Assembly (NCBI RefSeq): GCF_032191465.1
Contig: NZ_JAQOUE010000001.1
Location: 1,860,001 to 1,924,000 of the forward strand
Direction of reading: 5' to 3'
DNA from: Candidatus Nitronereus thalassa
GTDB lineage: Bacteria; Nitrospirota; Nitrospiria; Nitrospirales; UBA8639
DNA: 64,000 nt
Part shown: positions 51,988 to 60,603 of the stretch, one piece after another
How the letters are laid out: each line of letters begins with the position of its first letter
How positions within the stretch are numbered: the first letter of the stretch is position 1
Notes under the pieces: model-generated
Told to the model about the DNA's origin: nothing
Databases searched by the model: none
What the model saw: only the letters and a program-made list of their open reading frames with translations
Translations under genes and position numbers: made by a program

Positions 51988-54525
51988 ATGAATAACCATG
52001 GAGCATTGCCGACTTCATCATATTTCTTTCATCGTCCCATGCCAGAAGGGCTAGAGGGATTGAATGATCTGGCACTTGACCTCCGGTGGACATGGAGCCA
52101 TTTCAGCGATCGGCTCTGGGAACGATTGGATCATGAAACTTGGGAACGGACGGGCAACCCTTACTTTATTCTACAGAGTGTATCACAAGCCCGTCTGGAA
52201 GAAGCCGCACAAGATCTAGAATTACGACGTGACCTTCAATCATGGCTCAAAGAACGCAAGGACTATCTGAAAGAACCCGGATGGTTTGGCGCCACCCATG
52301 CCACGGAACTGCTTCAAAAAGTGGCGTACTTTAGTATGGAATTTGGCCTGAGCGAGGCCCTCCCAATTTATTCCGGAGGCCTGGGCATTTTGGCAGGGGA
52401 TCATCTCAAAACCGCGAGTGACCTTGGGGTCCCAATCGTCGGAATCGGCCTTTTATATCAGCAGGGCTATTTTCGGCAAATTTTGAGTCCCGAGTCCTGG
52501 CAGGCAGAAGCGTTTCCTTACAACGACCCCATCAGTCTTCCGGTCATGCCGGTTCCTAATCTGGAAGGCGGGTGGTTACGAGTGAAACTCCAATTACCCG
52601 GTCGAACCCTCCTGGTCAGGGTGTGGCAAGCCAATGTGGGAAAAGTACGATTGTTTCTTCTTGATTCCAACGATCCGCTCAATGCTCCACGTGATCGGAG
52701 CATCACCGCAAACCTATACCCTGGAGGTCAAGAACAACGCCTGATACAGGAAATGGTATTGGGAATTGGAGGATGGCATGTCTTAGAAGACTTGGGATAT
52801 CAAATAGACATCTGTCACCTCAACGAAGGACATGCAGCCTTTGTCGTTTTCGCACGGGCGAGGAGTTGCATGATGAACACGGGACTCTCCTTTTACGAAG
52901 CGTTGTGGACCACCAGAGCCGGAAATGTCTTTACCACCCATACTCCGGTTGAGGCGGCGTTCGATCGCTACGAGCCAACTCTTATTCGGCCTTATGCGGA
53001 CTATCTTGCGGACTTACTGAAAATTTCCAGGGACCAACTGTTGGCGATGGGACGACAGAATCCAAACAATGCCCACGAACCGTTTAATATGGCCTACCTG
53101 GCAATGCGGGGAAGTGGAGCCGTCAACGGAGTGAGTCAACTCCATGGACAGGTCAGTCGGAAAATTTTTCAAACCCTCTATGCCCGATGGCCAGAAGCTG
53201 AAATTCCGGTTGGGCATATCACCAATGGGGTGCACGTCCCCTCCTGGGATTCCCCGGCTGCCGACGCTCTCTGGACCAAGCACTGTAGAAAGGGTCGGTG
53301 GATTGGAACCTTGGACAACCTTTGTTCCAACATGTCCCAAGTCACCGACGAGGAGTTGTGGAACTTTCGAGTATCACAACGGCTGGAACTCATTCACTAT
53401 GTCCGTCGCCGCCTGGAACGTCAATTGCGGGAACATGGAGCGCATTCCGATCTCATTCAACAGGCACACCATGTGTTAGACCCCAATGTACTAACCTTAG
53501 GTTTTGCCAGGCGATTTACCGCATACAAACGGCCGACCTTGCTTCTATGGCAACGAGAGCGATTACTTCGCCTCCTAAGCGACCCACACCATCCGGTTCA
53601 ATTGATTGTGGCGGGAAAGGCTCACCCTCATGATGATGAAGGCAAACGACTGATTCAAACCTGGGCCCAATTCGCCACTCACGCAGATATTAGGGATCGG
53701 GTCGTATTTTTAGAGGATTACGAAATGGCGTTGGCACAGGAACTGGTGGCTGGTGTGGACGTGTGGCTGAATACACCACGGCGACCATTGGAAGCCTCGG
53801 GAACCAGTGGCATGAAAGTGCTCGTGAATGGAGGATTAAATCTTTCAGAACTCGATGGATGGTGGGCCGAAGCTTATACCCCCGAAGTGGGGTGGGAGAT
53901 CGGCGGGGAAGGAATTGACGTTCACCCTGAGCGAGATGCTTCCGAAGCTGAACGCTTATATCAATGTCTGGAAGACCACATCGTTCCGGAATTCTACGAC
54001 CGAGATCAGGAAGGTATCCCCAGGACATGGGTTCATCGTGTGCGCACCAGCATGTCGAAACTCACCCCGCAGTTTAGTAGTAATCGAATGATACGGGAAT
54101 ATGTCGAGCGCGTGTATCTGCCCGCAGCAGCGGCCTATCGTCATCGAAGTGGCGATGAAGGGAAACGGGCAAAGGACATCCAACAGTGGAAACATCAATT
54201 AGACGAACACTGGCCCTTAATCCGTTTTGGCGAAATTCAGATGGCTCCAGCCGAAGGTGGGTTTTTCCTGGAAGTTCAGGTGTATTGTGGTGAATGGAAT
54301 CCCCAATTCCTTTGTGTCGAACTCTATGCTGACGGTCTTGATCGAGCGGAACCGGAAGTGCATGTCATGGCACAAAGGGGATCTTTACCGGGCATGGTGA
54401 ACACATATGTTTATGCCTTACACCTTTCGACGCAGCGCCCATTCGACCATTACACTCCAAGAATTATACCTTTCCACCCTGATATTTCTGTTCCTTTGGA
54501 GATAGACTATATTATCTGGAAATAG
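51988..54525 (+). CDS. glgP: Alpha-glucan phosphorylase (GT35, short-type family)
   Basis: 845 residues. The N-terminal DLALDLRWTWSHFSDRLW and VAYFSMEFGLSEALPIYSGG are typical of the phosphorylase group that lacks the animal/plant regulatory N-terminus. LGFARRFTAYKRPTLLL, and the PLP-binding segment PLEASGTSGMKVLVNGG with its Lys, followed by LSELDGWWAEAY, confirm the family. It releases glucose-1-phosphate from stored glucan in the cytoplasm. AAGGA lies 8-9 nt before the ATG. The GH13 gene 800 bp downstream suggests a glycogen-use unit. Confidence 0.92.
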   Translation: MNNHGALPTSSYFFHRPMPEGLEGLNDLALDLRWTWSHFSDRLWERLDHETWERTGNPYFILQSVSQARLEEAAQDLELRRDLQSWLKERKDYLKEPGWFGATHATELLQKVAYFSMEFGLSEALPIYSGGLGILAGDHLKTASDLGVPIVGIGLLYQQGYFRQILSPESWQAEAFPYNDPISLPVMPVPNLEGGWLRVKLQLPGRTLLVRVWQANVGKVRLFLLDSNDPLNAPRDRSITANLYPGGQEQRLIQEMVLGIGGWHVLEDLGYQIDICHLNEGHAAFVVFARARSCMMNTGLSFYEALWTTRAGNVFTTHTPVEAAFDRYEPTLIRPYADYLADLLKISRDQLLAMGRQNPNNAHEPFNMAYLAMRGSGAVNGVSQLHGQVSRKIFQTLYARWPEAEIPVGHITNGVHVPSWDSPAADALWTKHCRKGRWIGTLDNLCSNMSQVTDEELWNFRVSQRLELIHYVRRRLERQLREHGAHSDLIQQAHHVLDPNVLTLGFARRFTAYKRPTLLLWQRERLLRLLSDPHHPVQLIVAGKAHPHDDEGKRLIQTWAQFATHADIRDRVVFLEDYEMALAQELVAGVDVWLNTPRRPLEASGTSGMKVLVNGGLNLSELDGWWAEAYTPEVGWEIGGEGIDVHPERDASEAERLYQCLEDHIVPEFYDRDQEGIPRTWVHRVRTSMSKLTPQFSSNRMIREYVERVYLPAAAAYRHRSGDEGKRAKDIQQWKHQLDEHWPLIRFGEIQMAPAEGGFFLEVQVYCGEWNPQFLCVELYADGLDRAEPEVHVMAQRGSLPGMVNTYVYALHLSTQRPFDHYTPRIIPFHPDISVPLEIDYIIWK

Positions 54526-54629
54526 CCACAGGATAAGGAAGTTGATCTCCTCCACTTGAGATGAACATCCTTCTCCTTGTCATGAATAATGTTAGAGCAT
54601 GTGGGACGCCATGAGGGAGGTGGCCACGT

Positions 54630-55154
54630 ATGAAGATTCTGGTGATTACCTTTCAGGAAGACTTTCGAGCGCAATTGGTTCCCTTTTTAGAAAAGCAGGG
54701 GTTCGAGGTATGCGTACCTCCACATCGTGGAGATGTCCTCCCAATGGCCAAGGACACACAACCGTTGGTGGTGGTCTTAGATATGTATGTGAGTAGCCCC
54801 AACGGAATTGAAGTGCTTCAACAATTGCGGACACTAGGGTACAAGGGGCAAGTTGTCTTGCTAGGAGGCAGTTCCGTCTCTTCTCTCATTTCACAGGCAT
54901 TTCGCTTTGGAGTCGACCAAGTCGTTGGAGGACCCCAAAGGGTGGGAGATCCCATAAACCTCGGGCAAGTGGAGTCTGCCATTCGCGCTTCTTTGCATTC
55001 CCTTATTGCCACACGAGCACTCGAATTGTACGAGTCACGAGGCAGAATTGATGGACATGATTTGGATGATTGGTTGAAGGCAGAGTGTGAAGTTTTGAAA
55101 AGCCCTACCTCGCCTCAAAAGCAAAATCGCTCGCGGCACGAAAGCGCCTCATAG
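54630..55154 (+). CDS. Receiver-like protein with C-terminal DUF2934 domain
   Basis: 174 residues. A receiver-type fold occupies about 1-120 (MKILVITFQEDFRAQLV, PLVVVLDMYVSSPNGIEVL), with Asp in LDMY at the phosphorylation position, but the acidic pair normally near residue 8 is reduced (QED) and the late Lys is not clear. The tail RALELYESRGRIDGHDLDDWLKAECEV matches the DUF2934 motif. There is no DNA-binding domain, so it probably acts by protein contact. AGGGAGG precedes the ATG. It sits between two glucan-metabolism genes. Confidence 0.78.
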   Translation: MKILVITFQEDFRAQLVPFLEKQGFEVCVPPHRGDVLPMAKDTQPLVVVLDMYVSSPNGIEVLQQLRTLGYKGQVVLLGGSSVSSLISQAFRFGVDQVVGGPQRVGDPINLGQVESAIRASLHSLIATRALELYESRGRIDGHDLDDWLKAECEVLKSPTSPQKQNRSRHESAS

Positions 55155-55339
55155 AAGTCGTGGATTGAGGAAGATGAGAAAAAGATGAAGGCGTGAAGGG
55201 TATTGATGGATACCAACCCTATCCCCAAAGAATTTTCTTCTCTGCCACTTCGAAGAACTATACAGCCTGGTGAGTGGGTATTCTATTCAAGATTTCATTC
55301 CGCTTGGAAATCATCATCGACTCGGAAAGTCTCACCCTC

Positions 55340-56845
55340 ATGAACACTTCTTCTCCTCGCCCATCTCTTCGCACACACCCTCACCTGTATGAGATTCCAA
55401 CCTGGGTGTGGCTCGGCGAACTTTCTAGAAAATATGGCCGCCTTATTCGCTTGGGGAATGTCCCGGACCAAGAATGGGATACCCTTGCGGCCAAGGGATT
55501 TGACTGTATCTGGCTCATGGGTATGTGGCAAAGAAGCCAAGCCAGCCGCTCCATAGCAACGGCTGATGCCGAATTGCGGAAAGATTACGATCGCACGTTA
55601 CCGGATTGGAAACCTACAGATGTCGTAGGCTCGCCCTATGCGATTCATGCCTACCGCCCGGATTCTTCATTCGGCACATGGGCCGATCTTGATCACGTTT
55701 TAGACCAACTTCATCACCGCGGCATGAAATTGATTTTGGACTTTGTTCCGAACCATACCGGGCTCGATCATGACTGGGTGAGTTCCCATCCTGAGTTTTA
55801 TATTCAAGGAACTGCGAGAGATTATGAAAATTCGCCCTCAGACTTTCTTCCCATAGAACGGCAACCCCACACTCAATATTTGGCCCATGGGAAAGATCCT
55901 TACTTTCCCCCATGGACCGATACCCTTCAGTTGAACTATGCTCACGAACCCACCCGCCAAGCCCTTCTGCAAAAACTCCAACACATTGCCCAACATTGCG
56001 ATGGGGTTCGCTGTGACATGGCCATGTTAGTCTTGAACAACGTATTCAAGAATACCTGGGCGCATGTGTTGCCTGAATATCCAACTCCAGCACAGGAGTT
56101 CTGGGCCGAGGCCACACACATGCTTCCAGAATTTATTTGGATCGCAGAAGTCTATTGGGATCTTGAATGGGAATTGCAGCAGCTAGGTTTTGATTTTACG
56201 TATGACAAACGATTGTATGATCGCTTCAGACATTCGCCACCTCAAGACATTGCGCTCCATCTCACGGCAGATGTCGCCTATCAGAATCGACTGGTAAGAT
56301 TTTTAGAAAATCATGATGAACCGCGAAGTGCGAAGACCTTTGGAATAGAACGCCTTCCAGCCTTTGTCACACTGGCCGGGACTTTGCCAGGCATGCGCAT
56401 GTACTTCCAGGGTCAACTCGAAGGGGCGAAAATTCGAACTCCAGTCCAACTGGGCAGACGTCGGGACGAGTCTATTAATCAGGACATTATGACCCTCTAT
56501 GAGCGTCTCTTACTCATAACCAATGAGGAGGTTTTTCACAACCGAGAATGGCGTCTTCTCTCCACAAGACCGGCAGGAAACGAAACATTTCAAAACCTCA
56601 TCGCGTATCAATGGCAATCCTCCACGGCATGGAAGATCGTCATTGTGAATGTGAGTGATGTCCTCTCACAAGGACATGTTGAATTATCAGAGGTATTACC
56701 TTCTTCATACCGAGGGTATTGCTTTGTGGACCAGTTAACCCGAAAACGGTTTACTTATGCCTACGGCTTGCTCGCAAAACAAGGGCTCCCCATTTTGCTA
56801 GATCCATTTTCAGCCCACATATTCGATGTATCCATAGAAACATAA
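55340..56845 (+). CDS. GH13 alpha-amylase-family enzyme
   Basis: 501 residues with the GH13 barrel: LILDFVPNHTG (region I), GVRCDMAM with the nucleophile Asp (about 224), FIWIAEVYWD with the acid Glu (about 268), and FLENHDEPRSA with the third Asp (about 323). All three catalytic residues are present. It acts on alpha-glucans or related oligosaccharides; without a signal peptide it should be cytoplasmic and may work with the nearby phosphorylase. I chose the ATG of MNTSSPRP (GGAAAG upstream) over a GTG 22 codons earlier. The exact substrate is open. Confidence 0.85.
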   Translation: MNTSSPRPSLRTHPHLYEIPTWVWLGELSRKYGRLIRLGNVPDQEWDTLAAKGFDCIWLMGMWQRSQASRSIATADAELRKDYDRTLPDWKPTDVVGSPYAIHAYRPDSSFGTWADLDHVLDQLHHRGMKLILDFVPNHTGLDHDWVSSHPEFYIQGTARDYENSPSDFLPIERQPHTQYLAHGKDPYFPPWTDTLQLNYAHEPTRQALLQKLQHIAQHCDGVRCDMAMLVLNNVFKNTWAHVLPEYPTPAQEFWAEATHMLPEFIWIAEVYWDLEWELQQLGFDFTYDKRLYDRFRHSPPQDIALHLTADVAYQNRLVRFLENHDEPRSAKTFGIERLPAFVTLAGTLPGMRMYFQGQLEGAKIRTPVQLGRRRDESINQDIMTLYERLLLITNEEVFHNREWRLLSTRPAGNETFQNLIAYQWQSSTAWKIVIVNVSDVLSQGHVELSEVLPSSYRGYCFVDQLTRKRFTYAYGLLAKQGLPILLDPFSAHIFDVSIET

Positions 56846-56880
56846 ACTTCGAGGCTTTTCCTTTTATCTAGGATCTGTCC

Positions 56881-57327
56881 TTATTGTCCAAACGAGCGCA
56901 CATACAGCAGGACGTGCCAGGCTTCTTCTTCCGTCAACACTAATGGGACAAACGAGGCCATGTCTGTCCCCGGACTCCCGTTTTTCAAAATCCAAAACAA
57001 TTCGCCATCCGTTCGGGTGGCTTGCCAGGCTTTATCTGTAAAGTTTCTAGGCAACTTACCTCGAAGGCCTGGGATGTTGCCCAAGCCCGTTCCATCTTTT
57101 CCATGGCACGTTACGCAGAAAGCTTTTCCATGAAAGATGTTTTTGCCAATTTCAATATTCTCCGGTGTATTGGGGAACGGGTTCTGCCAGGTTTTTGCTT
57201 CATCGATTTGATCTGCTGGGACCCGGGGTTTTAAGACATTCGGGTCTCCTGCAACCACCAGATTCGCCGTTCCAACAAGGACCCATCCCAACGCTGTAAT
57301 ACACGCACCCCTCCTGACGAATTCCAT
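56881..57327 (-). CDS. Monoheme c-type cytochrome
   Basis: 148 residues from the ATG of MEFVRRG, which has AGGAAG 5 nt upstream. A signal peptide ends near VVAGD. The heme site is AFCVTCHGKDGTG and the Met ligand region is SPGTDMASF. It is paralogous to the cytochrome at 47.2 kb over the whole mature length. As the last gene of the run containing persulfide dioxygenase and rhodaneses, it may carry electrons from sulfur oxidation. The longer frame runs through the hairpin into the previous gene and is rejected. Confidence 0.85.
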   Translation of the reverse strand: MEFVRRGACITALGWVLVGTANLVVAGDPNVLKPRVPADQIDEAKTWQNPFPNTPENIEIGKNIFHGKAFCVTCHGKDGTGLGNIPGLRGKLPRNFTDKAWQATRTDGELFWILKNGSPGTDMASFVPLVLTEEEAWHVLLYVRSFGQ

Positions 57328-57355
57328 ACCCACTTCCTTTCTAGGTGAATAGAGA

Positions 57356-57374
57356 GGGCCCCAGACCGGGGCCC
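57356..57374. terminator. GC-rich stem-loop between DUF1264 and cytochrome genes
   Basis: GGGCCCC-AGACC-GGGGCCC forms a perfect 7-bp stem with a 5-nt loop. No T-run follows on either strand, so it is not a classical intrinsic terminator. It could attenuate transcription or protect an mRNA end between the two minus-strand genes. Confidence 0.45.
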
Positions 57375-57392
57375 CCTTAACAAAATGAACGA

Positions 57393-57989
57393 TTACTGAG
57401 GTTGCGGAAAACTGTGGCCTAAGGATTGCGGAAACGAAACAGAGCCATCCGGGAAAGCGAGACCTTTTTTCCAAAGATGGTAAATCACACCATCGGTGGC
57501 TGAAGCCGCTTCCGCGATCGCTTTGACTTTGGCTGGATCGTCAATGTCTAAAATCTGCACGCGACCGGTCGCGATTTCTACTTTATGATCGTGGAAATAG
57601 CGATGCCATTGAATCACCGGAAGAGTTCGTGCCAAATCCTTGGCAACAAAATATTCAACGGCCACGAGTGGCGCATTAGCAGCGGTGGATTCAAACAACA
57701 AACATTGCAGAATTTTGTCTGAGATACCTTTACAGTAGTGATGGTATGGGCCACCGGGGGTGCCGTCCTCCATCATATGCGGGGCTTGAACATGAATATC
57801 ATATCCAACCGCCGGACTTCCGCCCCCCATATCGTGGCTTGAGCTAGAGGCACTTTTACTTTCCATATCAGCCGTAGGAGCAGAAGCTCCGCCAGGGGTA
57901 AAATACTGCAGCTCCCCAAACGCCTGACCTCCGAATAACAGAAATACCAAAGCACTTGCTGCAGTGAATAATCGAACCGTGTGTATCAT
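57393..57989 (-). CDS. Exported DUF1264 (oil-body-associated-protein-like) family protein
   Basis: 198 residues from the ATG of MIHTVRLF (GGAGGTTGCC upstream). A signal peptide ends near GQAFG, so it is periplasmic. The domain has PYHHYCKGISDKILQCLLFES, AVEYFVAKDLARTLP, WHRYFHDHKVEIATGRVQIL and VIYHLWKKGLAFPDG, which I recognise as DUF1264. Its biochemical role is unknown; the many His residues (HHYC, WHRYFHDHK) could bind metal. It lies 122 bp after the rhodanese gene. Confidence 0.72.
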   Translation of the reverse strand: MIHTVRLFTAASALVFLLFGGQAFGELQYFTPGGASAPTADMESKSASSSSHDMGGGSPAVGYDIHVQAPHMMEDGTPGGPYHHYCKGISDKILQCLLFESTAANAPLVAVEYFVAKDLARTLPVIQWHRYFHDHKVEIATGRVQILDIDDPAKVKAIAEAASATDGVIYHLWKKGLAFPDGSVSFPQSLGHSFPQPQ

Positions 57990-58111
57990 GGCAACCTCCA
58001 TTGAAGAAGAATAAAAAAACAGGTGACCTTCTGTTCAAGCAATTATACGCTTAGTGGTGCCGGTTACAAAACTACGGATGTTTTCAAAAACAATCGCCGA
58101 TTCAATAGGCC

Positions 58112-58657
58112 TTATTTTCTATTGAACGGTAATTTTGCCAACACCATTCCCATTAGGCAGGAATCCGTATATCCCGCATGAAATAACCCGAGACCCACAC
58201 CAGCCGGTAGGAGTAAGAACCAAGGATTGACCGCCACCCCAAGGAGTGTCCCAACCACGATCAAGACCCCCGCCGCCATTCTGACCTGACCTTCCAAGGA
58301 AATGGCACGCTGGCCTTGGACCACCGGATGCCCAGCAGTCTTCCATGCGGTGATCCCGCCTTCCAGCAAATGACAATGATTCGGTTGTGGTAATTGGTCA
58401 TAGGCCAGTTTGATCCGATTTTGGGTTCGGCACATGAACACAATGGGCTTCTCTTCGCTCTTCGCTTTAAGTTCGGAAAGATGAGCGGGAATATCGGCCA
58501 AGGGAATATTGACCGCGCCAGGAACATGGGCCTCCTGAAATTCAGCAGGCGTTCGAACATCAACAACTTGAAAATCCGCTCGAACTTTTCCCTCGTGTAA
58601 AATGTCTTGCGCACGAACCCAGGGATAAACTTTCTCTTGCACGGCAGTTTCCATCAT
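58112..58657 (-). CDS. Rhodanese with C-terminal DUF2892 membrane domain (YgaP-like)
   Basis: 181 residues. The rhodanese domain (about 25-115) has VRTPAEFQEAHVPGAVNIPL and the active loop VFMCRTQNR with the catalytic Cys. Two helices follow (VRMAAGVLIVVGTLLGVAV and WFLLLPAGVGLGLFHAG) ending in TDSCLMGMVLAKLPF, the DUF2892 motif of YgaP. It transfers sulfane sulfur at the inner membrane. AAGGAGAGAGCT precedes the ATG, and the gene starts 21 bp after the dioxygenase stop. Confidence 0.87.
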   Translation of the reverse strand: MMETAVQEKVYPWVRAQDILHEGKVRADFQVVDVRTPAEFQEAHVPGAVNIPLADIPAHLSELKAKSEEKPIVFMCRTQNRIKLAYDQLPQPNHCHLLEGGITAWKTAGHPVVQGQRAISLEGQVRMAAGVLIVVGTLLGVAVNPWFLLLPAGVGLGLFHAGYTDSCLMGMVLAKLPFNRK

Positions 58658-58678
58658 AGCTCTCTCCTTATCACAGGC

Positions 58679-60097
58679 CTACACATGACATTCCACTTTC
58701 GAGGATTTACCCGGCCTTCCCCAAATTTTCTCCCATGCCTCATAGCCGCCAATCAAATCAATCGCCTGCACCTTTTTTGTATTCTCCAAGAGACTTGCGG
58801 CAATCGAGGAACGGTATCCACTCGCACAATGCACGACCAGGGGTTGTTCCTTCGGAACTTCCTGCCAACGCTGCATTAAATGGGGAAGAGGAATATTGAG
58901 ACTATGATCAATATGTCCTTCTTCCCACTCTTTTTCCGTCCGCACATCCAACACCGTCGGAGGATGAGTGGTGCAAAGTTCAGCAGCCAAAGCCGCCGCG
59001 GTAATCCTCAGGGTTTCTTGGACCAGTTCAGGGCGAGCTGCCAAGGCTTGCATCCCTCCTTCTAAATAACCCACTACACGATCAAACCCGATTCGCCCCA
59101 GTCTTGTGATCGCCTCTTCTTCACGGCCTTGTTCGGTTATCAGGATAATAGGATCTTCCGGATTCAGAATAATGCCCGCCCATGTGGCAAACTTACCGTT
59201 CAACCCTATATTGAAACTCCCATGCAGGTGTCCTCCAGCAAATTCTAAAGGATCGCGAACATCCACCACCTGAGCCCCGCCCTCTTGAAGTTCAAGCAAT
59301 GTCTCAAGAGTGATGGGCTTAAGACTTTTGTGAAGGGTTTCGGTTAACGAGACATGCTCTTCTTTATTCAGTTGCGCATCATATCCAAAATAGGCAGGCG
59401 CCTCAGGTTGGCCTTTGGTCATCAAGCCAATAAATTCTTCTTTGGCCATGGGTTGGAGTGCATAATTTTCTGACCGTTGCTGGCCAATGGTGGACACCGT
59501 TTCCTTGCTCAAATTCCGTCCACACATGGACCCCGCTCCATGAGCTGGATACACCAAGGTGTTGTCGGGCAATTTTAAGAGTTTGCGGTGAAGAGAATCG
59601 TACAGCTTACCGGCCAATTCCACATCACTGAATCCAGCCGACGCCATGAGGTCGGGACGCCCAACATCTCCGATAAACAAGGTATCTCCGGTCAGCACCG
59701 CATGGGGGGTTGTATCACATTTGGTCAGATCATAGACTGCCAGTGATATTCCTTCCGGAGTGTGGCCTGGTGTCTCAATAATCGTTATTCGAACATCCCC
59801 AAATTCAACAGCGTCCCCTTCTTTCAAGGCAGTGAAAGGATAAGTCGCCTTGGCTTCGGCCCCTAAGCAAATTTGAGCTCCTGTGCGTTGGTGCATTTCC
59901 AGATGTCCGGCCACAAAGTCCGCGTGAAAATGGGTCAGAAACACATACTTGATTTTTAACCCTTGACTATCGGCGTCTTTGAGGTATTGCTGAATGTCAC
60001 GTTGAGGGTCGACGACAGCGGCGATTTTTGTGCTTTCATCCGCAATCATATATGACGCATGGGCTAAGCATCCCAGATAATATTGTTTGAAAATCAT
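58679..60097 (-). CDS. Persulfide dioxygenase (ETHE1/Blh-like MBL fold) fused to two rhodanese domains
   Basis: 472 residues. The metallo-beta-lactamase part (1-240) has THFHADFVAGHLEMH, ETPGHTPEGIS, TGDTLFIGDVGRPDL and VYPAHGAGSMCG, the Fe-binding pattern of persulfide dioxygenases. Rhodanese domain 1 (about 265-350) lacks a catalytic Cys (LITEQGREE). Domain 2 (about 370-465) has VVHCASGYRSS and should be active. The enzyme oxidises persulfide to sulfite, the substrate of the SorA-like enzyme at 41 kb. AAAGGAG precedes the ATG. It is the second gene of an operon with a sigma-54 promoter. Confidence 0.9.
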   Translation of the reverse strand: MIFKQYYLGCLAHASYMIADESTKIAAVVDPQRDIQQYLKDADSQGLKIKYVFLTHFHADFVAGHLEMHQRTGAQICLGAEAKATYPFTALKEGDAVEFGDVRITIIETPGHTPEGISLAVYDLTKCDTTPHAVLTGDTLFIGDVGRPDLMASAGFSDVELAGKLYDSLHRKLLKLPDNTLVYPAHGAGSMCGRNLSKETVSTIGQQRSENYALQPMAKEEFIGLMTKGQPEAPAYFGYDAQLNKEEHVSLTETLHKSLKPITLETLLELQEGGAQVVDVRDPLEFAGGHLHGSFNIGLNGKFATWAGIILNPEDPIILITEQGREEEAITRLGRIGFDRVVGYLEGGMQALAARPELVQETLRITAAALAAELCTTHPPTVLDVRTEKEWEEGHIDHSLNIPLPHLMQRWQEVPKEQPLVVHCASGYRSSIAASLLENTKKVQAIDLIGGYEAWEKIWGRPGKSSKVECHV

Positions 60098-60176
60098 GGT
60101 GATCGCTCCTTTTTCCTTGGAAATTCTCGCTCCTCAACCAGCCATCGTGACTATCCGTGAGTGTGGCCCACCCATG

Positions 60177-60389
60177 TTAGGTTTTTCGTTGTATTGAACA
60201 GGTGTTGATGCCGAATATCGTCCACAATGGGCAATAGCCGGTGCTCCCCGTGACTAAGGCAATAACCCCTACGGCCCCCAGAACCACGGCACCCCATGTG
60301 GGAAGTTCAGCCAATGCTGCAATTCCTAAGGCCAGGAGCCCCAGCAATAACCGTCCCTTTTGATCCACTCCACCAACATTTTTATTCAT
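60177..60389 (-). CDS. Small DUF2892 membrane protein
   Basis: 70 residues from the ATG after AAAGGAGGTGTCACC. Two helices (GRLLLGLLALGIAALAEL, WGAVVLGAVGVIALVTG) lie between NVGGVDQ at the start and the family motif GYCPLWTIFGINTC with two Cys. Such proteins accompany rhodaneses and dioxygenases in sulfur operons. It is the first gene after the sigma-54 promoter, with a 5' leader of about 37 nt. Confidence 0.85.
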   Translation of the reverse strand: MNKNVGGVDQKGRLLLGLLALGIAALAELPTWGAVVLGAVGVIALVTGSTGYCPLWTIFGINTCSIQRKT

Positions 60390-60437
60390 GGTGACACCTC
60401 CTTTTGTGTTTAATTCCATTGTATACCTTTATACAAG

Positions 60438-60452
60438 GCAAACATGGTGCCA
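60438..60452 (-). promoter_or_regulatory. Sigma-54 promoter of the persulfide operon
   Basis: On the minus strand TGGCAC-CATGT-TTGC is a perfect match to the -24/-12 consensus with correct spacing. Transcription should start near 60426. The activator gene lies immediately upstream. Confidence 0.85.
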
Positions 60453-60539
60453 CATTTTCCAAAATATAATTCATGACTATATTGTAAGTATTTCAATGAG
60501 TTATATTTTAAACTACAAAAGAATTGATGAATGGGGGCA

Positions 60540-60586
60540 TTAACCGTTAATCATGTCGCGTTAATACGTTAAGTTAACACGTTAAC
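60540..60586. promoter_or_regulatory. Predicted upstream activator sites of the persulfide operon
   Basis: TTAAC-C-GTTAA (60540-60550), GTTAATACGTTAA (60560-60572) and GTTAAC-AC-GTTAAC (60573-60586) lie 88-134 bp upstream of the -24 box, a normal place for sigma-54 activator binding. The closest matches elsewhere in the window are upstream of the sulfite operon. Confidence 0.7.
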
Positions 60587-60603
60587 TGGTCAAAGGGTAG
60601 GCG

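Noticed and set aside
58054-58080. Sigma-54 promoter upstream of the DUF1264 gene (CGGCAC...AGCG)
   Set aside because: The -24 and -12 boxes are one base too close and the -12 box does not fit.
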